Shown: piece by piece, positions 1 through 12,187 of the stretch | Layout: the number at the start of each line of letters is the position of its first letter | How positions within the stretch are numbered: position 1 is the first letter of the stretch | Position numbers and translations under genes: made by a program | Notes under the pieces: model-generated | The model's database searches: none | Told to the model about the DNA's origin: nothing | The model's input: only the letters and a program-made list of their open reading frames with translations | Assembly (NCBI GenBank): GCA_007449985.2 | Contig: VIIQ02000118.1 | Coordinates: forward strand, 124,001-188,000 | Source of the DNA: Desmodesmus armatus | Lineage: Eukaryota; Chlorophyta; Chlorophyceae; Sphaeropleales; Scenedesmaceae | DNA: 64,000 nt | Direction: 5' to 3'

Positions 1-305
1 CGTAGCCTATACGATCAGCGTAAAGAATGGAGAACCCACTACATGCACCACCCCTTGCCCCACACACAGAGTGTCATGCTCTTGCCCCACAGTCCTGCAT
101 GCAAAAAAATGCCTGGACATATTCAGCCATCAAATGATGTGCACGTTTGACCGTTTGACGGGCCCCACACGCATCTCAGGACGCCCTGCATTGACCGGCA
201 GCCGCGTGGCTCTCGTTTGCTTGGCCCAGTTGCATTCACCATCAAGAAGGATCCAGGTGGTTCTCTTGTGCAAGGTGGCAGCGTTCAGTGGTGGGCATAG
301 CGCTG
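1..305. other. Left-edge sequence without a supported gene
   Basis: Only short open frames without recognisable motifs or splice logic are present. This is presumably 3' flank of the minus-strand gene that ends at 306. Confidence 0.4.
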
Positions 306-2733
306 CTAGAACTTGAAGTAGTACGGGGCTGTCTGTTGGTGGCCTTGTGGACGGTGGTAGATCAGGCCCTTCACCAGCTCGTGAGGAGCTGGCGGCCGCT
401 TGCGCTTCTTCTGCTGCTGGTGCTGGTGGTGAGACTGGTGCTGTGCAGGATGGTTGCGCTGGTTGAGAATTGGCTGCTGCAGGTACTGCTGGGGCTCCTC
501 CTGTTCAAGCTTGCACTGGTGGTGGGGAGCTGGAGGTGTCTGGTGCTGCTGCTCCTGGTGGTGGTGCTGAAGCTTGCCCTGTGCGGAATGGTTGTGCTGA
601 TTGTAGGGTGGCTGCCACAGGTACTGCTGGGGCTGCTGGAGCTCTTCCAGTTTAATCTTGCAGTGGTGGTGGGGAGCTGGGTGCGCCTTGTGCTGCTGCT
701 GCTCCTGGTCATGGTGGTGGCTCTCTGCAGGGTGGTAGGGTTGGCGATCCTCCAAGTAGGGAGGTGGCTCCTGCACCTGCAGGCAGAACATTACATTGTG
801 TTCCTTGAGACCACTGCACTGAACTACAATGTGAAGGTGTATGGGCAAAGTTCTGGAGGTGTTAGAGCACCACATAGCACCACTGGCATGCCCTGCAGCA
901 CAACAACAAACTTGTGCTGGCCAACAGCATGACTAATCGACTTGTGCTGTCATACATCCTGCAGCTTGGCAGCTAGATAGGCAATAGACTTCACTATGAA
1001 GGCCTGCTGTGCTGGACGCATAGCCCATTCTGGTTCCTGCACCATATTCCTGTTGCGCAAACGTTGTCAACCTCAGTCAAACAGTCTCAGCAGCTCTGTA
1101 CAGCCCCTACCTGGTGGTTGGCTGTGGAACTCAGCACATTGCGCTCCAGCAGCTCCCTGTCCTCATGAGTCACCAAGCCGGAAGCCCTCCAGGAGTCAAA
1201 GACCTGCAGGACACAGTGAGGTGCGCACACCAACAAAGAAACAGCGTCAGCAAACAGTAAAGACGGCGCTGCCTATGTTAGTAACGCAGCACAGAAAGAT
1301 GCATGCCTGATAAACGCGCAGAAATGCAAGGGGAAGTCAGCCATGCAGGAAATGGACGGAATGCAAGCCAGAGCTGTGCTGGCTCTGGGGACAGCATGCT
1401 GTGCTGTCGTGTTTGCTGTTTAATCCTAAGCACACTGCCAGTCTGCAGTGCAGCACACGGGGTTTTGTGCTGGTATGCCTACAATGCGGCGTCTGACCCA
1501 GACTCCTTGGCCATATGATAACCCTGTGTGCATGTGCCAACAGCTGCTGACACTACCCTGCATGGCACCCATGAAAGCCCCTTGGGCATGTCCCCTTTGC
1601 TGCTGCGCACCGTCGAAGCAAAGCCTTTCTGATAAGCTTTGAAGTTTGTGAAGAGCTGCCCATATCCTGCACCCACCTTGTCCCAGAACTCTGTGCTGAA
1701 TGCGCCACCACCAGCGGCTATGAAGCCGCCTGCATTCACATAGAAGTCCACCTCATATGCTACCAGCCCTTGCAGGTGGCTGCAGCACCACTTGGTGCCC
1801 TGTGCAAAGCCGTCTGCCCTCGGACGGTACAGCCGAGCACCAGGAGGGTGGTTGGCAGGAACACGCTCATAATATGCGGCCATGTTGTTAGGAGAACGCA
1901 CACGTGGCCAGTTCTGCTTCTGACCACCGCCCTCCTGCAACAGAAGTTACAAGCAAGTGGGCAGAATATGAGCCAGAAGCACACAGAGTGTGCAGCAGGA
2001 GCTTGAGCTTGCAGGAGTGGAAGCGTCACCAAGTGTGCTGTGCTGGCTTGTTGCTGTTGCTGAATGTAATGGCTGAATCATACAGGTTGAGCGTCTAGCA
2101 TGGCCATGCAGTCACAACAACCAAGCAGTTTTTTCGTGGCGTGTTCAAGCACGCATTGCCTGCCTGCATGCTGGTGCATTGTGTACAGTTGCCAGCACAG
2201 CCTCCTTGGCTCACCTTCTCACCCATGCTGTCCAGCACAAATCTCGCCAGCTTGTACTCTTTGCTTGTCTCTGTCTGGGGATCTGGCAGCACATTCACCT
2301 CCTCTGGCATGAACGGTTCGAAATTGAAGGTCTCTGCAAGCAGCACACCACATCAGGAGGCATTGCAGGTGTTGTGGTTGTCACCCATGCCATGTGGCTG
2401 TTGGTAGTACAGGTACTCTTTTGCTACTGGAGCGTGACCATGTGCCGTGAAACGGGGCCGAAACAACTTACCATACTCCATGACCACGTGATTGCTGGAC
2501 TTGATGCCAACATAAATGCCACAGCAAGCTACTGCCCCAAACTTCCCAACCCTGACCAGCACTGCCTGTCCTGGCGAGATCTGCTGCGCTGGGTGGTTGA
2601 GATTGTTGTTCCTGTTCATTTCCAAGAGTGATTCAAGGCCAAGTATGCGTCCACTGAACTCCAGGCACGTGGCTTTCTCAGCTGTTGAGGCGCGCTGGAA
2701 GGGATCGTAGCAGCACCGAGCTTGGTGGTTGTG
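306..2733 (-). CDS. Hypothetical multi-exon protein with His/Gln-rich C-terminus (5' end not found)
   Basis: The family is not recognised. Five minus-strand exons chain with matching phases and GT-AG borders: 2385-2733, 2215-2333, 1557-1934, 1111-1203 and 306-776 (stop TAG at 306-308). The second encodes a Phe/Glu/Pro-rich stretch (motif FNFEPFMPEE). The third is Gly/aromatic-rich (motif YVNAGGFIAAGGGAF). The last is a low-complexity His/Gln/Pro tail with two imperfect internal repeats and a basic KKRKR patch that could be a nuclear localisation signal. A further possible 45-nt intron with a GTAAGT donor lies inside the first listed exon; it would keep the frame either way. The first listed exon opens at an acceptor, so at least one upstream exon is missing from this model. 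The phase agreement across four introns is the main evidence that the gene is real; its function is unknown. Confidence 0.6.
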
Positions 2734-5087
2734 CTGCAAGCCGTCCTTACGCTGATTCAGAAGATACCGTACACGACATGCAAGCATTGACAGCTGCGGT
2801 GGTGCTGTCACTATTAGTCATAGCCAACTGTGTTGTTTTGAAAAAAACCGACAGTGAAGCAGCACTTCTTGTGACCTGTAAGTTTACTTCCAAGATTTCT
2901 TCACGTAGCTTGTACCCGTCTGCCTGTTTGCTCACCTGCAACTGCCAGAGCCCGCATGGGGTCACCTGCTGCTGTGCTGTGCTGGGCTGGGGGTTCCCGA
3001 GCTTGGGTGCGAGCCCAAGGCGTCCAGAGTACCAAGATGCTCCATGTTATACCAGAATATCCTTTGTGTCTTGACTTATGAAAAAGACGCATGGAGTTGA
3101 GCATGGAGCGGGCTGAGGCTGAGGCACATCTAAGAATGGTGGCGTCTGGAAGATGGGGTGCACCCCACGTGGGGCCCAAGGGCATTGTTCCTGTGTGGAC
3201 AGTGGGGGGCTGCATCAACTGTGGCTGTGCAGGGTGGGAGGCGACAGCTTGTTGGCTGGCCAGCCATGGCTGGCTGGCGCAAAAAGGGAACAGTTGCACT
3301 TGGTGGTGCTGCTTTGTCAAGGGACACTATCGGACTCCGACGTCCTACTAGCAGTAGGACAGAGAAGACACCCATAGCTTCAGCCCCGCCCGTGCACAAT
3401 GCCTGTCACTCATCACAATGGATTGAAGCGAGGATTTGCGCTGGTACACTGTCCGGTCGGTTGACTTGCAACAACTGCCAGAGATAGCCACAGTAACCCC
3501 CATGTCTCCCGTCACCGGGTGAGGCTCACCTGCCTGCCTGCCGCCCCCCCCCCACACCCCCTCCACAACCACCCTGTCCACTGGTCCACAATCCATCCAG
3601 TCAAAGCATAAACCCTGTACTTATCAAAGCGTCTCATATTGCTGGAGGGACCGTCCTGTGGCATAGGCCCAGTGTCAGTGGCTGGACGATGTCACACATG
3701 GTCTCAGTATGACTTGACAAGCACACTGACACAACTTGGCCCACTCTACGGGGCATGGGCTCTTGCTGTTACTTTGAGTGCGCCTGGGCAGTTCTGGTGC
3801 TGTGACCCTTTGTCCCCGGAGAGCATGCATGTGAAGAGCCGTCAAAGGATGCAACTCCAATGGGAGGATTGCCATGGCGCTACGATAAAGGGTGTGCATC
3901 GAAAGCTTTCTTTCTTTTCTTTCTTTCAGCCAGGCTGCAGCTGGGGAACAAAAGCTGAGCCTTCAGCGAGTGTGCTGATGATGCTCTGAGGGCTCAAGGC
4001 TGTGCATCACTTTATGGGCTTCAACCACTTACTGCCCATACTACGGTGCCTTCAAAGGTACCCTTACAGGTAAGGGCCTTTCAAATACACACTGACGTGC
4101 ACAGCAAGGTTCAGAGCGTCTTGTTGTTTGAAACTGTGTTATCAGCAATGACTGCAACGGCTGGCATCACCCGATGGGATCATTCCTAGCTCTAACCACC
4201 ATTGTACTCTTGCCACTCCAATTTGCGTTGGTCTGTATTCACTTTTTGCCAGCAGCATTGTGCTTGATCTGTCGCAGAGATCATCTGTGCATGTATACTC
4301 TGTTGCGAGGAGTTGCAAAAGGCTCCAGCATTACACGGGCAGCACCAGAAGGCTCTTTGAATCACCTGTGCAGGTACAGCGCTCTCCTGATGCCATGCAG
4401 CCATGCAATTCTTCGGACCTAGTGCCGGAAAAAAGCTCCGATACTGACTGGACTGTCGGACAAGCACCCAGAACCAGATACTATGCTCATATGTATTTGA
4501 AGCTCCATAGAGACCATTTTCAAGCCCATTCATTGCCTTGCTGCTGGTGGTGCAGGTGCTGTCTGCCAAGGACTGGTGTGCCAACGAGGGGGTCAGCAGC
4601 ACTGCACACTGCTCCTGCTGCTACCATATTTCGCAGTAAGTCTTACAGACTGCTGAATGCGGGCTGAAAGGAACAGCCTACACACTGCTTGCTTTCCTGT
4701 GCGGTCTTGCCTGTGTTTCCTATGCACACGACCTGGATTGCATCGTGCGCACTGCTCTTTCGTCAGTTGTGAAGCGCAGCGGCCCTTCCTCATGCTGCTC
4801 TTGAGTAATCGCGTTTGGAGCAAGATTGAACTCCTCTTGACCAATGCTCTGCTCAGGCTGCAGCAGACCCCGCCCCTTTCAACAAAACGAGACATCAGAG
4901 TTTTCCTGTGCACTCTGATGGTTCACGCGCGTTGAACGGGGCAGATCTGCTGCAGCCTGAGCCTCTGGCGGAATCTTGGCCATAAGCCAATTTGTATTCA
5001 CATTTGACATTGACCACGTGGCTGCTTTTGTGCTGCTGGTGTTGCTGGTTAGTGCACCGCCACAAACTGTGCACCCAAACAGCAGCA

Positions 5088-5120
<33 letters not shown>

Positions 5121-5738
5121 GCAGCTACAGCAACACCCTGATGGTTCACCAGATGTTGGCACCCCACAGCAGGGTTGGTTCGATCCGACCCCCATGCTGG
5201 CACATGCCCACAACTTGTGTGGTGCATGTGTGCATTTCCACCATGCTGCCTAGTTTGCGCTGCTGTTGAGTACTGCTTCTAGCTCCTGCATTTTGTGATC
5301 CCCTCACACCAGCAAAGAACTGAAAGCAGAGCTTAACAGCAACACAAACCAGGCAGCTTGGTGCAAACTTACTGGAGCCGTGACTGGATATTCATATCTA
5401 CATGACGCAGAACAAACCTTGAAGATCCCGGCACACTCGTGTGTTGGCAAACATGTCATTCGTGTTGTCAGCGTGACAATTAGCAGCCTGATTGACCTGT
5501 TGCCAACACTTGAGTGTGGCAGGATCTTGATGGTTGTTCAAACCTCACTGCCCACTGCCAATTGGCACATTAGTAGCCCCATGTGAGCAGCGCACCCCCC
5601 ACCTGGTGTCTGCTTCACTGGGAAGATCCCCTGCTGCTTTCACCGCCGCTTGTGCTGCCTTCAGGTATCCGTGCCCCTACCATCCTCGCCCCCGCCCCTG
5701 CCCAGCAACCCCACCCCCTGCGTGCATCTGTGCGCGCC
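2734..5738. other. Gene-poor stretch between the hypothetical gene and the adenosine-specific kinase gene
   Basis: The missing 5' exon or exons of the minus-strand gene may lie at the left of this stretch, but none could be chosen. A CAG-repeat segment near 5080-5155 stays open in one plus frame, giving a Gln run followed by a Pro/Gly/Asp-rich peptide, and could be an exon of an unidentified gene. No other motif, RNA gene or mobile element was seen. Confidence 0.35.
5080..5130 (+). repeat. Interrupted (CAG)n microsatellite
   Basis: About fifteen CAG units are interrupted by one AAG and one CTA. Read in one frame it gives poly-Gln; the opposite strand gives poly-Ala or poly-Leu, which explains several spurious open frames over this spot. 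Confidence 0.85.
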
Positions 5739-7842
5739 ATGGCAGCCAGCAGCAGCAAGAGCCTGAGCTTTGAACTGGTGGACATACACAACCCCAACGA
5801 GCTCAACTTCATACTAGGGCATGGTGCGTACACGTTGAGGTCCTTAGTAGGCTGGCAAGTTTGGTTGGGATCGTCTCTGCTGCAGTGTGAGTGGGGACAA
5901 CAGCGGCACTGAAGTCAGCAATGTCGCTTTTGCCTTTTTAGGATAGCCCTTGAGTGAGTGATCCACACCAGAAGGTGCCAGGCCATATGCCCTCATCCTC
6001 GTCAGCACAGGTGTAACTTCCACAATCCATCCCTTCTTCTTTTCCACTTCCTTGCTGCAGCTCACTTCATCAAGACAGTAGAGGACCTGTATGAGGCCCT
6101 GGTGCAGTCCAGCCCAGCACTCAAGTTTGGCATTGCCTTTAACGAAGCCAGCCCAGGGTATGAGGCCATGCCAGGTACAGGGGGGGGGGGGGTGGAGGGT
6201 GGGGGCCAGGAGGGGGGGCATCGCTGGGGCAGAGAGCAGTGGCAGCTTGGGTGGGTGGCTGGGCAAATGCCACCAGTGAGAGGCTGTGTTAGCATGCTGT
6301 GGCGGTGTGTGTAAGCTGATGTGTGTTCTCTTTGGTTGGAAACTCTGTTCCTCCCTCCCCACCCCAGTCAGGCACCCCCTCCCTCTCTTCCTCCGATCCT
6401 CTGATCCTTCAACTCTCTGCCCCCCCCCCCCCCCCCCCGTCACTGCAACAGGCCGGAAGGTCCGTTTTGACGGCAATGACGACACCCTGATTGAGCTCGC
6501 CAAGCGCAATGCAATGGCCCTGGGTGCTGGCCACACCTTCATCATCTTCATTGATGGGGCTTCCCTGTGAACTGCCTCAACGCTGTCAAGGCAGTGCCTG
6601 AGGTGTGCAGGGTGCACTGCGCCACAGCCAACCCCACAAGTGTTGTCATTGCCAAGACCAGCGAAGATGCAAAGGTATCAGGGGGAGGGGTTGCTGGGGA
6701 GGGGACAGGAGGGGGAAGAAGACAGAGGGGCTAAACTTAGCCCCTGAGGCGTGTCAAGATTTGATGACAGGAAGATATGTAATGGCAGGAGCGATGCAGA
6801 AAGGGCAGGGTGCACAGCATGACGGTCAACTCCACAAGTGTGGTGATTGCAAAGACCAGCAAGGATGGGATGGTGAGGGGGGGGGGGGGTAGGGCAGCTG
6901 CCGCTGAAGGGGTGGAGGGAAAGGTGTGAGGGGCCGGGGGTCAGGGATCCATGCAGATGGATGGGGATGGGGTTGTGTAGCTTGTTGGTTGTCGATGATC
7001 AACATGACATTGGAAGCTGCTGGTCATGCTACTACAAATGTTTTGTGAGTTGATTTCTAGCATAAGTTCCCTTGCTGGGGGTGAGAGGAGGGGATTGCTC
7101 CCAGTCCCCTGGCGACTTCAAAGGGGGACAGAGCATGTGTTTGGCAAGGGGGTGGAGTGGGGGGATTGAATGATGAAAGGGTGGGCATGTGCTGAACGTG
7201 AGCATGGAGCAAGAATGGTGCCCAAGATAGGGGTTTAGCAATGGCCCTGAGGGCAAATTCTAGGAGGCACGGGAGGGCAGGGTTCCTGTCACACACGCAG
7301 GGCATAGGGTGTTTGGACAACCTACCTTTGAGGAAAGTGGGAGCACAGGCTTCAGTGAACTTGGATACTGAGGTGGTGCTGCAGCACTATATTCAATGCT
7401 TTGATTATGTGCCAAGTCTGATACTGCTGCTGCTGCTGCTGTTCCAAACCACCCCCGCACTTACTGCTGCTGCTGCTGCTGCTGCCTGCTGCTGCTACAG
7501 GGCATCATGGGTGTGATTGATGGAGTGGTGCCGACTGACTTTGAAACAGACGACGACAAAAAGAAGAGGTACGGCCTGAGGCAGGGGGGGGGGGGGGGGT
7601 GGCGAGAGCACATACAGAGAGGTGCAGCAGCAACTCCAAGAAGGTCTCAACATGGCACCATTGCACCCCTTGAGTGCAACACCAGCTTACACTGCATTCG
7701 TAGGCGATGCTGCTCTGCTTGCTTGCATCACCATTGTGCTGATGTTGTTGCTTTGCTTCCCGCACTGTTGCTGCTGGTGTTTGTTGTTGTGCATGGCTGC
7801 ATCAGACACGACTTCCTTCGGATGATTGGCTACAAGCGCTGA
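5739..7842 (+). CDS. Adenosine-specific kinase family protein (PF04008 type), 5 exons, one-base frameshift in exon 3
   Basis: The family is small (about 160-165 residues), binds adenosine nucleotides, and is known mainly from archaea and bacteria. Exons: 5739-5823, 6061-6174, 6452-6674, 7501-7568 and 7806-7842, all with GT-AG borders and consistent phases. Family landmarks in order are [82 protein letters not shown] and the terminal FLRMIGYKR. With one base restored the product would be about 175 residues. The break lies at about 6555-6562, where the frame runs into TGA at 6568-6570; the correct continuation resumes one base out of register and is well conserved. An upstream in-frame ATG at 5583 would add a Pro/Ala/Arg-rich leader that could be an organelle transit peptide. 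The frameshift may be a sequencing error or a recent lesion. The family assignment is secure; activity is not. Confidence 0.85.
6806..6866 (+). repeat. Intronic relic copy of the 3' end of kinase exon 3
   Basis: This segment of intron 3 repeats the end of exon 3 (about 6608-6667) with scattered substitutions and small gaps. Both contain a Ser-Val-Val-Ile-Ala-Lys-Thr-Ser coding stretch. The copy lacks a good acceptor on its left and sits beside G-runs, so it reads as a decayed local duplication rather than an alternative exon. Confidence 0.75.
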
Positions 7843-8909
7843 GAGCGTGACGCGTGCCGATGGACAAACGGCACACGTGCTGGGGACAGCAGACACAGCA
7901 GCCACAGCTGGACGGCGGCGTTTTTCATGACAGTGTTTGTTGGCAGTGGCATGACCCATCCACATGGGGTGGTTTAGTTGAGTTGACGTTTGATTGAATG
8001 AGGGCAGATTATTGCCCAAGCCCAGTGGTAGTGTGACAAAACCGTGTGGTCGATGATGTGTGGTGTTATGATTGTGTGTTGGAGTGGAGCCAAGCAGCAG
8101 TCGCTGGCGTAGTGTTGGTTCATGATTGGCAGCAGCAGGCAAGAGAGACGATTGCAAGTCGTGTAGGCAAGAGATGAGTGCCTTGCCTGCGGGCATTGAT
8201 GGGGATGTTTGCTGCTCACCGGCTGGGGGCGCAAGCAAAACAAAGTTTTTTTGATACTTGTTGACTACTGCAGAGGGCTGGACTGTGTTCGCATCACCAA
8301 TGTTGCATTGCACGGCTGGTGATTGCAGTCTTGTCTTTTCACTGACCAAGTGAACTTGATCTGATGGCCGTAGGGGGTTGCTTGTTTGACCATCGGCGGC
8401 TGTGGGGATTAGGTGGACGGCTAGCCGCCAGAGTGCGTCTGTCCATCATCCTGCCAAGGTGCACGAACAGTGTGAATGCTGTACGTTGCTCAGGTTGGGT
8501 CAACAGGCAACTGCTGTCAAATGCCACAACCTACAGCATTTTGAAAGAATCATCGCCACAAGCAATGCATCAACGTCTCGACTCAGGGTGCCGGCTACAT
8601 TGCTGGTACAAACCCTCCCCACAGGGCACTTATGTGGGCACCGCAGGGCCCACTGTCAATGAAGGGACCAGAGACTCCACAACTGGCTGCAAACTGCCAT
8701 ACGCAACCAGCCTTGGATGTTTGATTCAGCAGTGGCAGCAAGCACATGCTGTCACATCGACACTTCAACCACCACGTACCCACAAAACAAGCACAACACA
8801 ATGTGCATGCACAGCACAGCTGGCTACAGCCCGGCTGAACCCTCTGTTGAATGCTACGGGTTCCACTTGGCAGCCACAAAGCTGGCGTGAACCATGCCGC
8901 AAGAGCTGC
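7843..8909. other. Convergent intergenic region between the kinase gene and the MYND array
   Basis: The kinase gene (plus) and the first MYND gene (minus) end toward each other here. No additional coding exon, RNA gene or repeat was recognised; it should hold both 3' UTRs. No clear TGTAA polyadenylation signal was noticed close to either stop. Confidence 0.4.
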
Positions 8910-11900
8910 TCATGCAGCATGCTCAGCAGCCTTGGCTGCTAGTGCACAGGCAACAGCCTTGCATGCTGGCCTGTGCTGCTTCCACGCTGCCACCTGACAG
9001 GCCCTGCAGCAGTAGCGCGCCACACGGCACCCAGCACACACGCGCGCTTTGCCCACCACCAGCTGCTGCTCTGACAGCCCTGCCAGCACGACGCAGCGGT
9101 GGTTGTTGCAGGCAGTGCCCATGGGCAGGTTGCAGAGAGCCAGCCCCAGCTCGTGCACCAGCTCAGGAGGCACAGCTGCTGCTCCTGCCTGGACTGCATC
9201 CTGCCCTGCCTGCACAGTGGACTGCAGCAGCTCTATCACCCGCTGTGTGCTGTAGCCTGCTGCCGCCAGCTGTGCTGAGACACTGTCACTCTGCAGCCAT
9301 GCAGGCAGCACAGCAGCCACCTCCTGCAGGGCCTGTGCCATCTTCCCCATGATTTTATGGCTGCTCTGCGCAATCGCCTGGCATGAGATGGCAGCACTAG
9401 TGTGGGTCTTCTGCAGGACTGTGTTGTACAGCATGCAGCAGCGCCCCAGGCTCACCAGCCATGGCACCAACGCAACAGCATCTGCACCGCTGCTGTCGCT
9501 AGGGGGCTGACTGGTGTTGCCGCTGCTGCTTATCATCTTGAGGGCCCCTACACCCCATTCACCCTCACAGCTCTCAACTTGTGACAACATGCTGATCACT
9601 GCATCAGAGCTGCTACCGGCGTCACTGTTGCAGCCTACACATGCAGTACATAGCACCATGACGTTCAGGCCCATCACTGCCCCTAGGCCGCCGATCGCTG
9701 CAACTGCAGCTTGCTGATTGGGCTCAGGTTGGGCAAGGATGGCACTTGCCAGCTTCAACAGGGTGACTGCCAGCCCAGGCTGAGGCTGGAGTGCAGGGCT
9801 GCCCGGCTGCAGACCAGCTGCGACAAAAAGTCCAGGATTACACAGCCCGTGCGCCATGGAGGACCCGTGCTGCAAGATTGAATGAGGCTCTATGTCATCC
9901 TCTCTGCGCAGTGCTGCCTCTGTTAGGCTGTTGAGCTGGGGTAGGGTCTGCTGCCAGGCTGCACACAGGCTTGCCAGGCTAGCCTGCTGCTCTGGGCCTG
10001 GCCCAGCCTCTGCAACAGCCACGCTGCTGCTGCTTGCGTGGTATACATCAAGGTTGTGGGTGTTAGCCCAGAGGCTGTCACTGACCAGATTGTGCAAACC
10101 TGCAGCGCCGTCGAGAGGTTGTACAGTGCCCTGCACAGTGTGCCAGACTGTGGCTGCTGCCCAAGCCCACCAGCACGGTCCGCCGTTCGGCCAGCTGCAC
10201 TCCCAGCCCTGCTGCTGCTGCTGGCAGGGTTGCTGCCGCTAGCGTCCATTGTGCCGGAGTGGCTGGTGCTGCTACCACTGCTGGCCCCATGTGTCGGCAG
10301 CCCATCCTGTGCGCTTGCCATCATCTGAGCAGCAGTACTGCTTGCCTGGCGCAGCAGCTGCACCAGGTGCGAGGCAGGGGGCTGACAGGCTTTGCTGAAC
10401 CCCGCCGCAATCTTGCTGGCAGCTTCAAGCATGCTGCTTGTTGCAATGCCCTGCGGCCCCTGCTGCCTTGCTGCCTTACGCATCGCCATGTCACATGCCC
10501 AGTGGGCACGGGCCCAGAACTGCTGATGCACAACCACCAACCCCAAGGAGATGCCCCACAAACCACTGAATAAAAAGTGATACATGCCAGCAGATGGCCC
10601 CTCTGCTGGCTGCTTCTGCGCCCACTCCAGCAGCACGGCAGGCATCAGCCAGAGCAGGGCAGCACAGGGCAGCAGCCGGCTGCCGCAGGGTGGGCTGCTA
10701 CCCTCCTTGAGCTGTGCCAGGGCCTCTGCAAGCTGCTGCAACTGCTGGGGCTGGTCCAGCTGGGGCAGAGGGGACCAGTGCTGGGCCAACTGCATGCAAG
10801 CCCTGGATGTCACACTGACAGTGCTGGAATTCATAACACTACCCAGCGCGTGCTGTGCTGCATGCATCAGTGCCCTGCTGCTGGTGCAACCCAGCATGTG
10901 CAGCACCTGCTGCTGCAGCTGGGTAAGCTCTGCCTGGTGGGTGCAAGCATACTGCCAGGCTGCCTGGCTGGCGCTGACACCTGCGGGCGTGTTGAGGCTG
11001 ACGTTGCGAATTGTGCTGCTCGCCCTCCCGCTGCCGGCAGCAACTGCTGCACCACTAATTGAGCTCTGAGGACGCAGGGTGGCAGCCAGCAGCAGCATGC
11101 AGATGGCCTGCAGAGCTTCAGGGTGTCCAACGCTCACCGCTAAAGCGGCCTTTGCAGCATACTGCAGGGGCTGGCTCTGCTGCTCCCATGCTGTGCACAC
11201 ATTGTGAACTGCTGAGCATGCTATCAACACCAACTCCTCAAGGACAATGGGGGCTGGTGCATCTGGGGAGATAAGGTCAGCACAGCGGCTGCAGTGCTGT
11301 AGTACGGCTGTGCAGGCACGCAACCCCGGCAGGACAGCTGCCGCTGTGTTGGACAACTGTGGCCAGAAGTGTAGGCAGGCGGTCAGCAACTGCAGCAGCT
11401 GTCCTGTCACTAACTGAATCCGCAGCACACGAACGGCTCCAGTGGTGTACTGTGCATTTGCAGCAGTCCATGTGTGCCACACATGGAAGTTGCTGTGTTG
11501 CGGCAGGTGTGCCAGTGCTGGCTCGTGCTGGGTGGCTTTGAGTGCTGCTGCTGCAGCCTCCAGCAAGCGCGGCAGCGCTGCCATCAACCCAGACTGCTGT
11601 AGCTGCTGCCCGAAAGACTGTTGCAAGCTGCTTCCAGCACTGGCATGGGGGTTCCTCATAACAAGGACACCATCTGCGGCTGCCTTTTCCCACAGCACTG
11701 CAAGGGACCAGAGTGCTGCGCAGGCCTTGGGTGAGATCAGGTCAGCGGCGCTGGCTACAGCCTGGGACAGGTGCAATGGCACCTGCATGGCAATGCAGAC
11801 CACGTTGAGGATGCAGGATACAAGACGCTCAGCGCAAGCCAAACACACAGGCTGCGCTGGCTGCGCACCGCATTACGGTTGTGTCAGGCCTTGCAAAGTG

Positions 11901-12187
11901 CGCACAGCAGACGTAAACTACAAGGCTCAACGGTGCATCACATTGAGAAGGATGCGCTGACGGCTATGCTGGAGCTGCGGTTTCACCTTGAGCTCATTCA
12001 CCAGCTGTTTCCAGACAGAAGAGCTGATGCTGGGGCAGCCATCAAACTCGACAATGGATGGCAGCAGCTGACGATGAGACGTGCCAGGAAGTACACCTGA
12101 AGCATCACAGCCAGTCTGCTGGAAATGTGCAGGCAACTGCTGCAGCTGCCTGAGTGCTGTCTTCCAGAGCTTCACTGCATTTGGCAT
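8910..12187 (-). CDS. MYND zinc-finger protein, array copy 1 (one frameshift)
   Basis: There are two exons: exon 1 at 11987-12187 (67 codons, start motif MPNAVKLWKTALRQLQQLP, end motif VNELK) and exon 2 at 8910-11782, beginning VPLHLSQAV after a CAG acceptor. Exon 2 is a long Ala/Leu/Gln-rich, probably helical region that ends in a MYND-type zinc finger near the C-terminus: CNNHRC, then CAGC, YCCRAC and HRPAC. MYND fingers usually bind Pro-rich partner peptides; no SET domain is seen. The frame slips by one base near 10100-10115: the upstream frame covers up to motif YNLSTALQ and the downstream frame resumes at HNLVSD. Paralogues show the joined order is ancestral. No intron fits the gap. The lesion may be a base-call error or an inactivating change. 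The function of the family is unknown. Confidence 0.75.

Noticed and set aside
288..932. Long plus-strand Leu/Val-rich open frame
   Set aside because: It is the reverse complement of the His/Gln-rich exon of the minus-strand gene at 306-776; composition explains it and no start or splice context supports it.
10095..10125. A 19-nt intron to rescue the frame of MYND copy 1
   Set aside because: Far too short for spliceosomal removal; a one-base slip is simpler.
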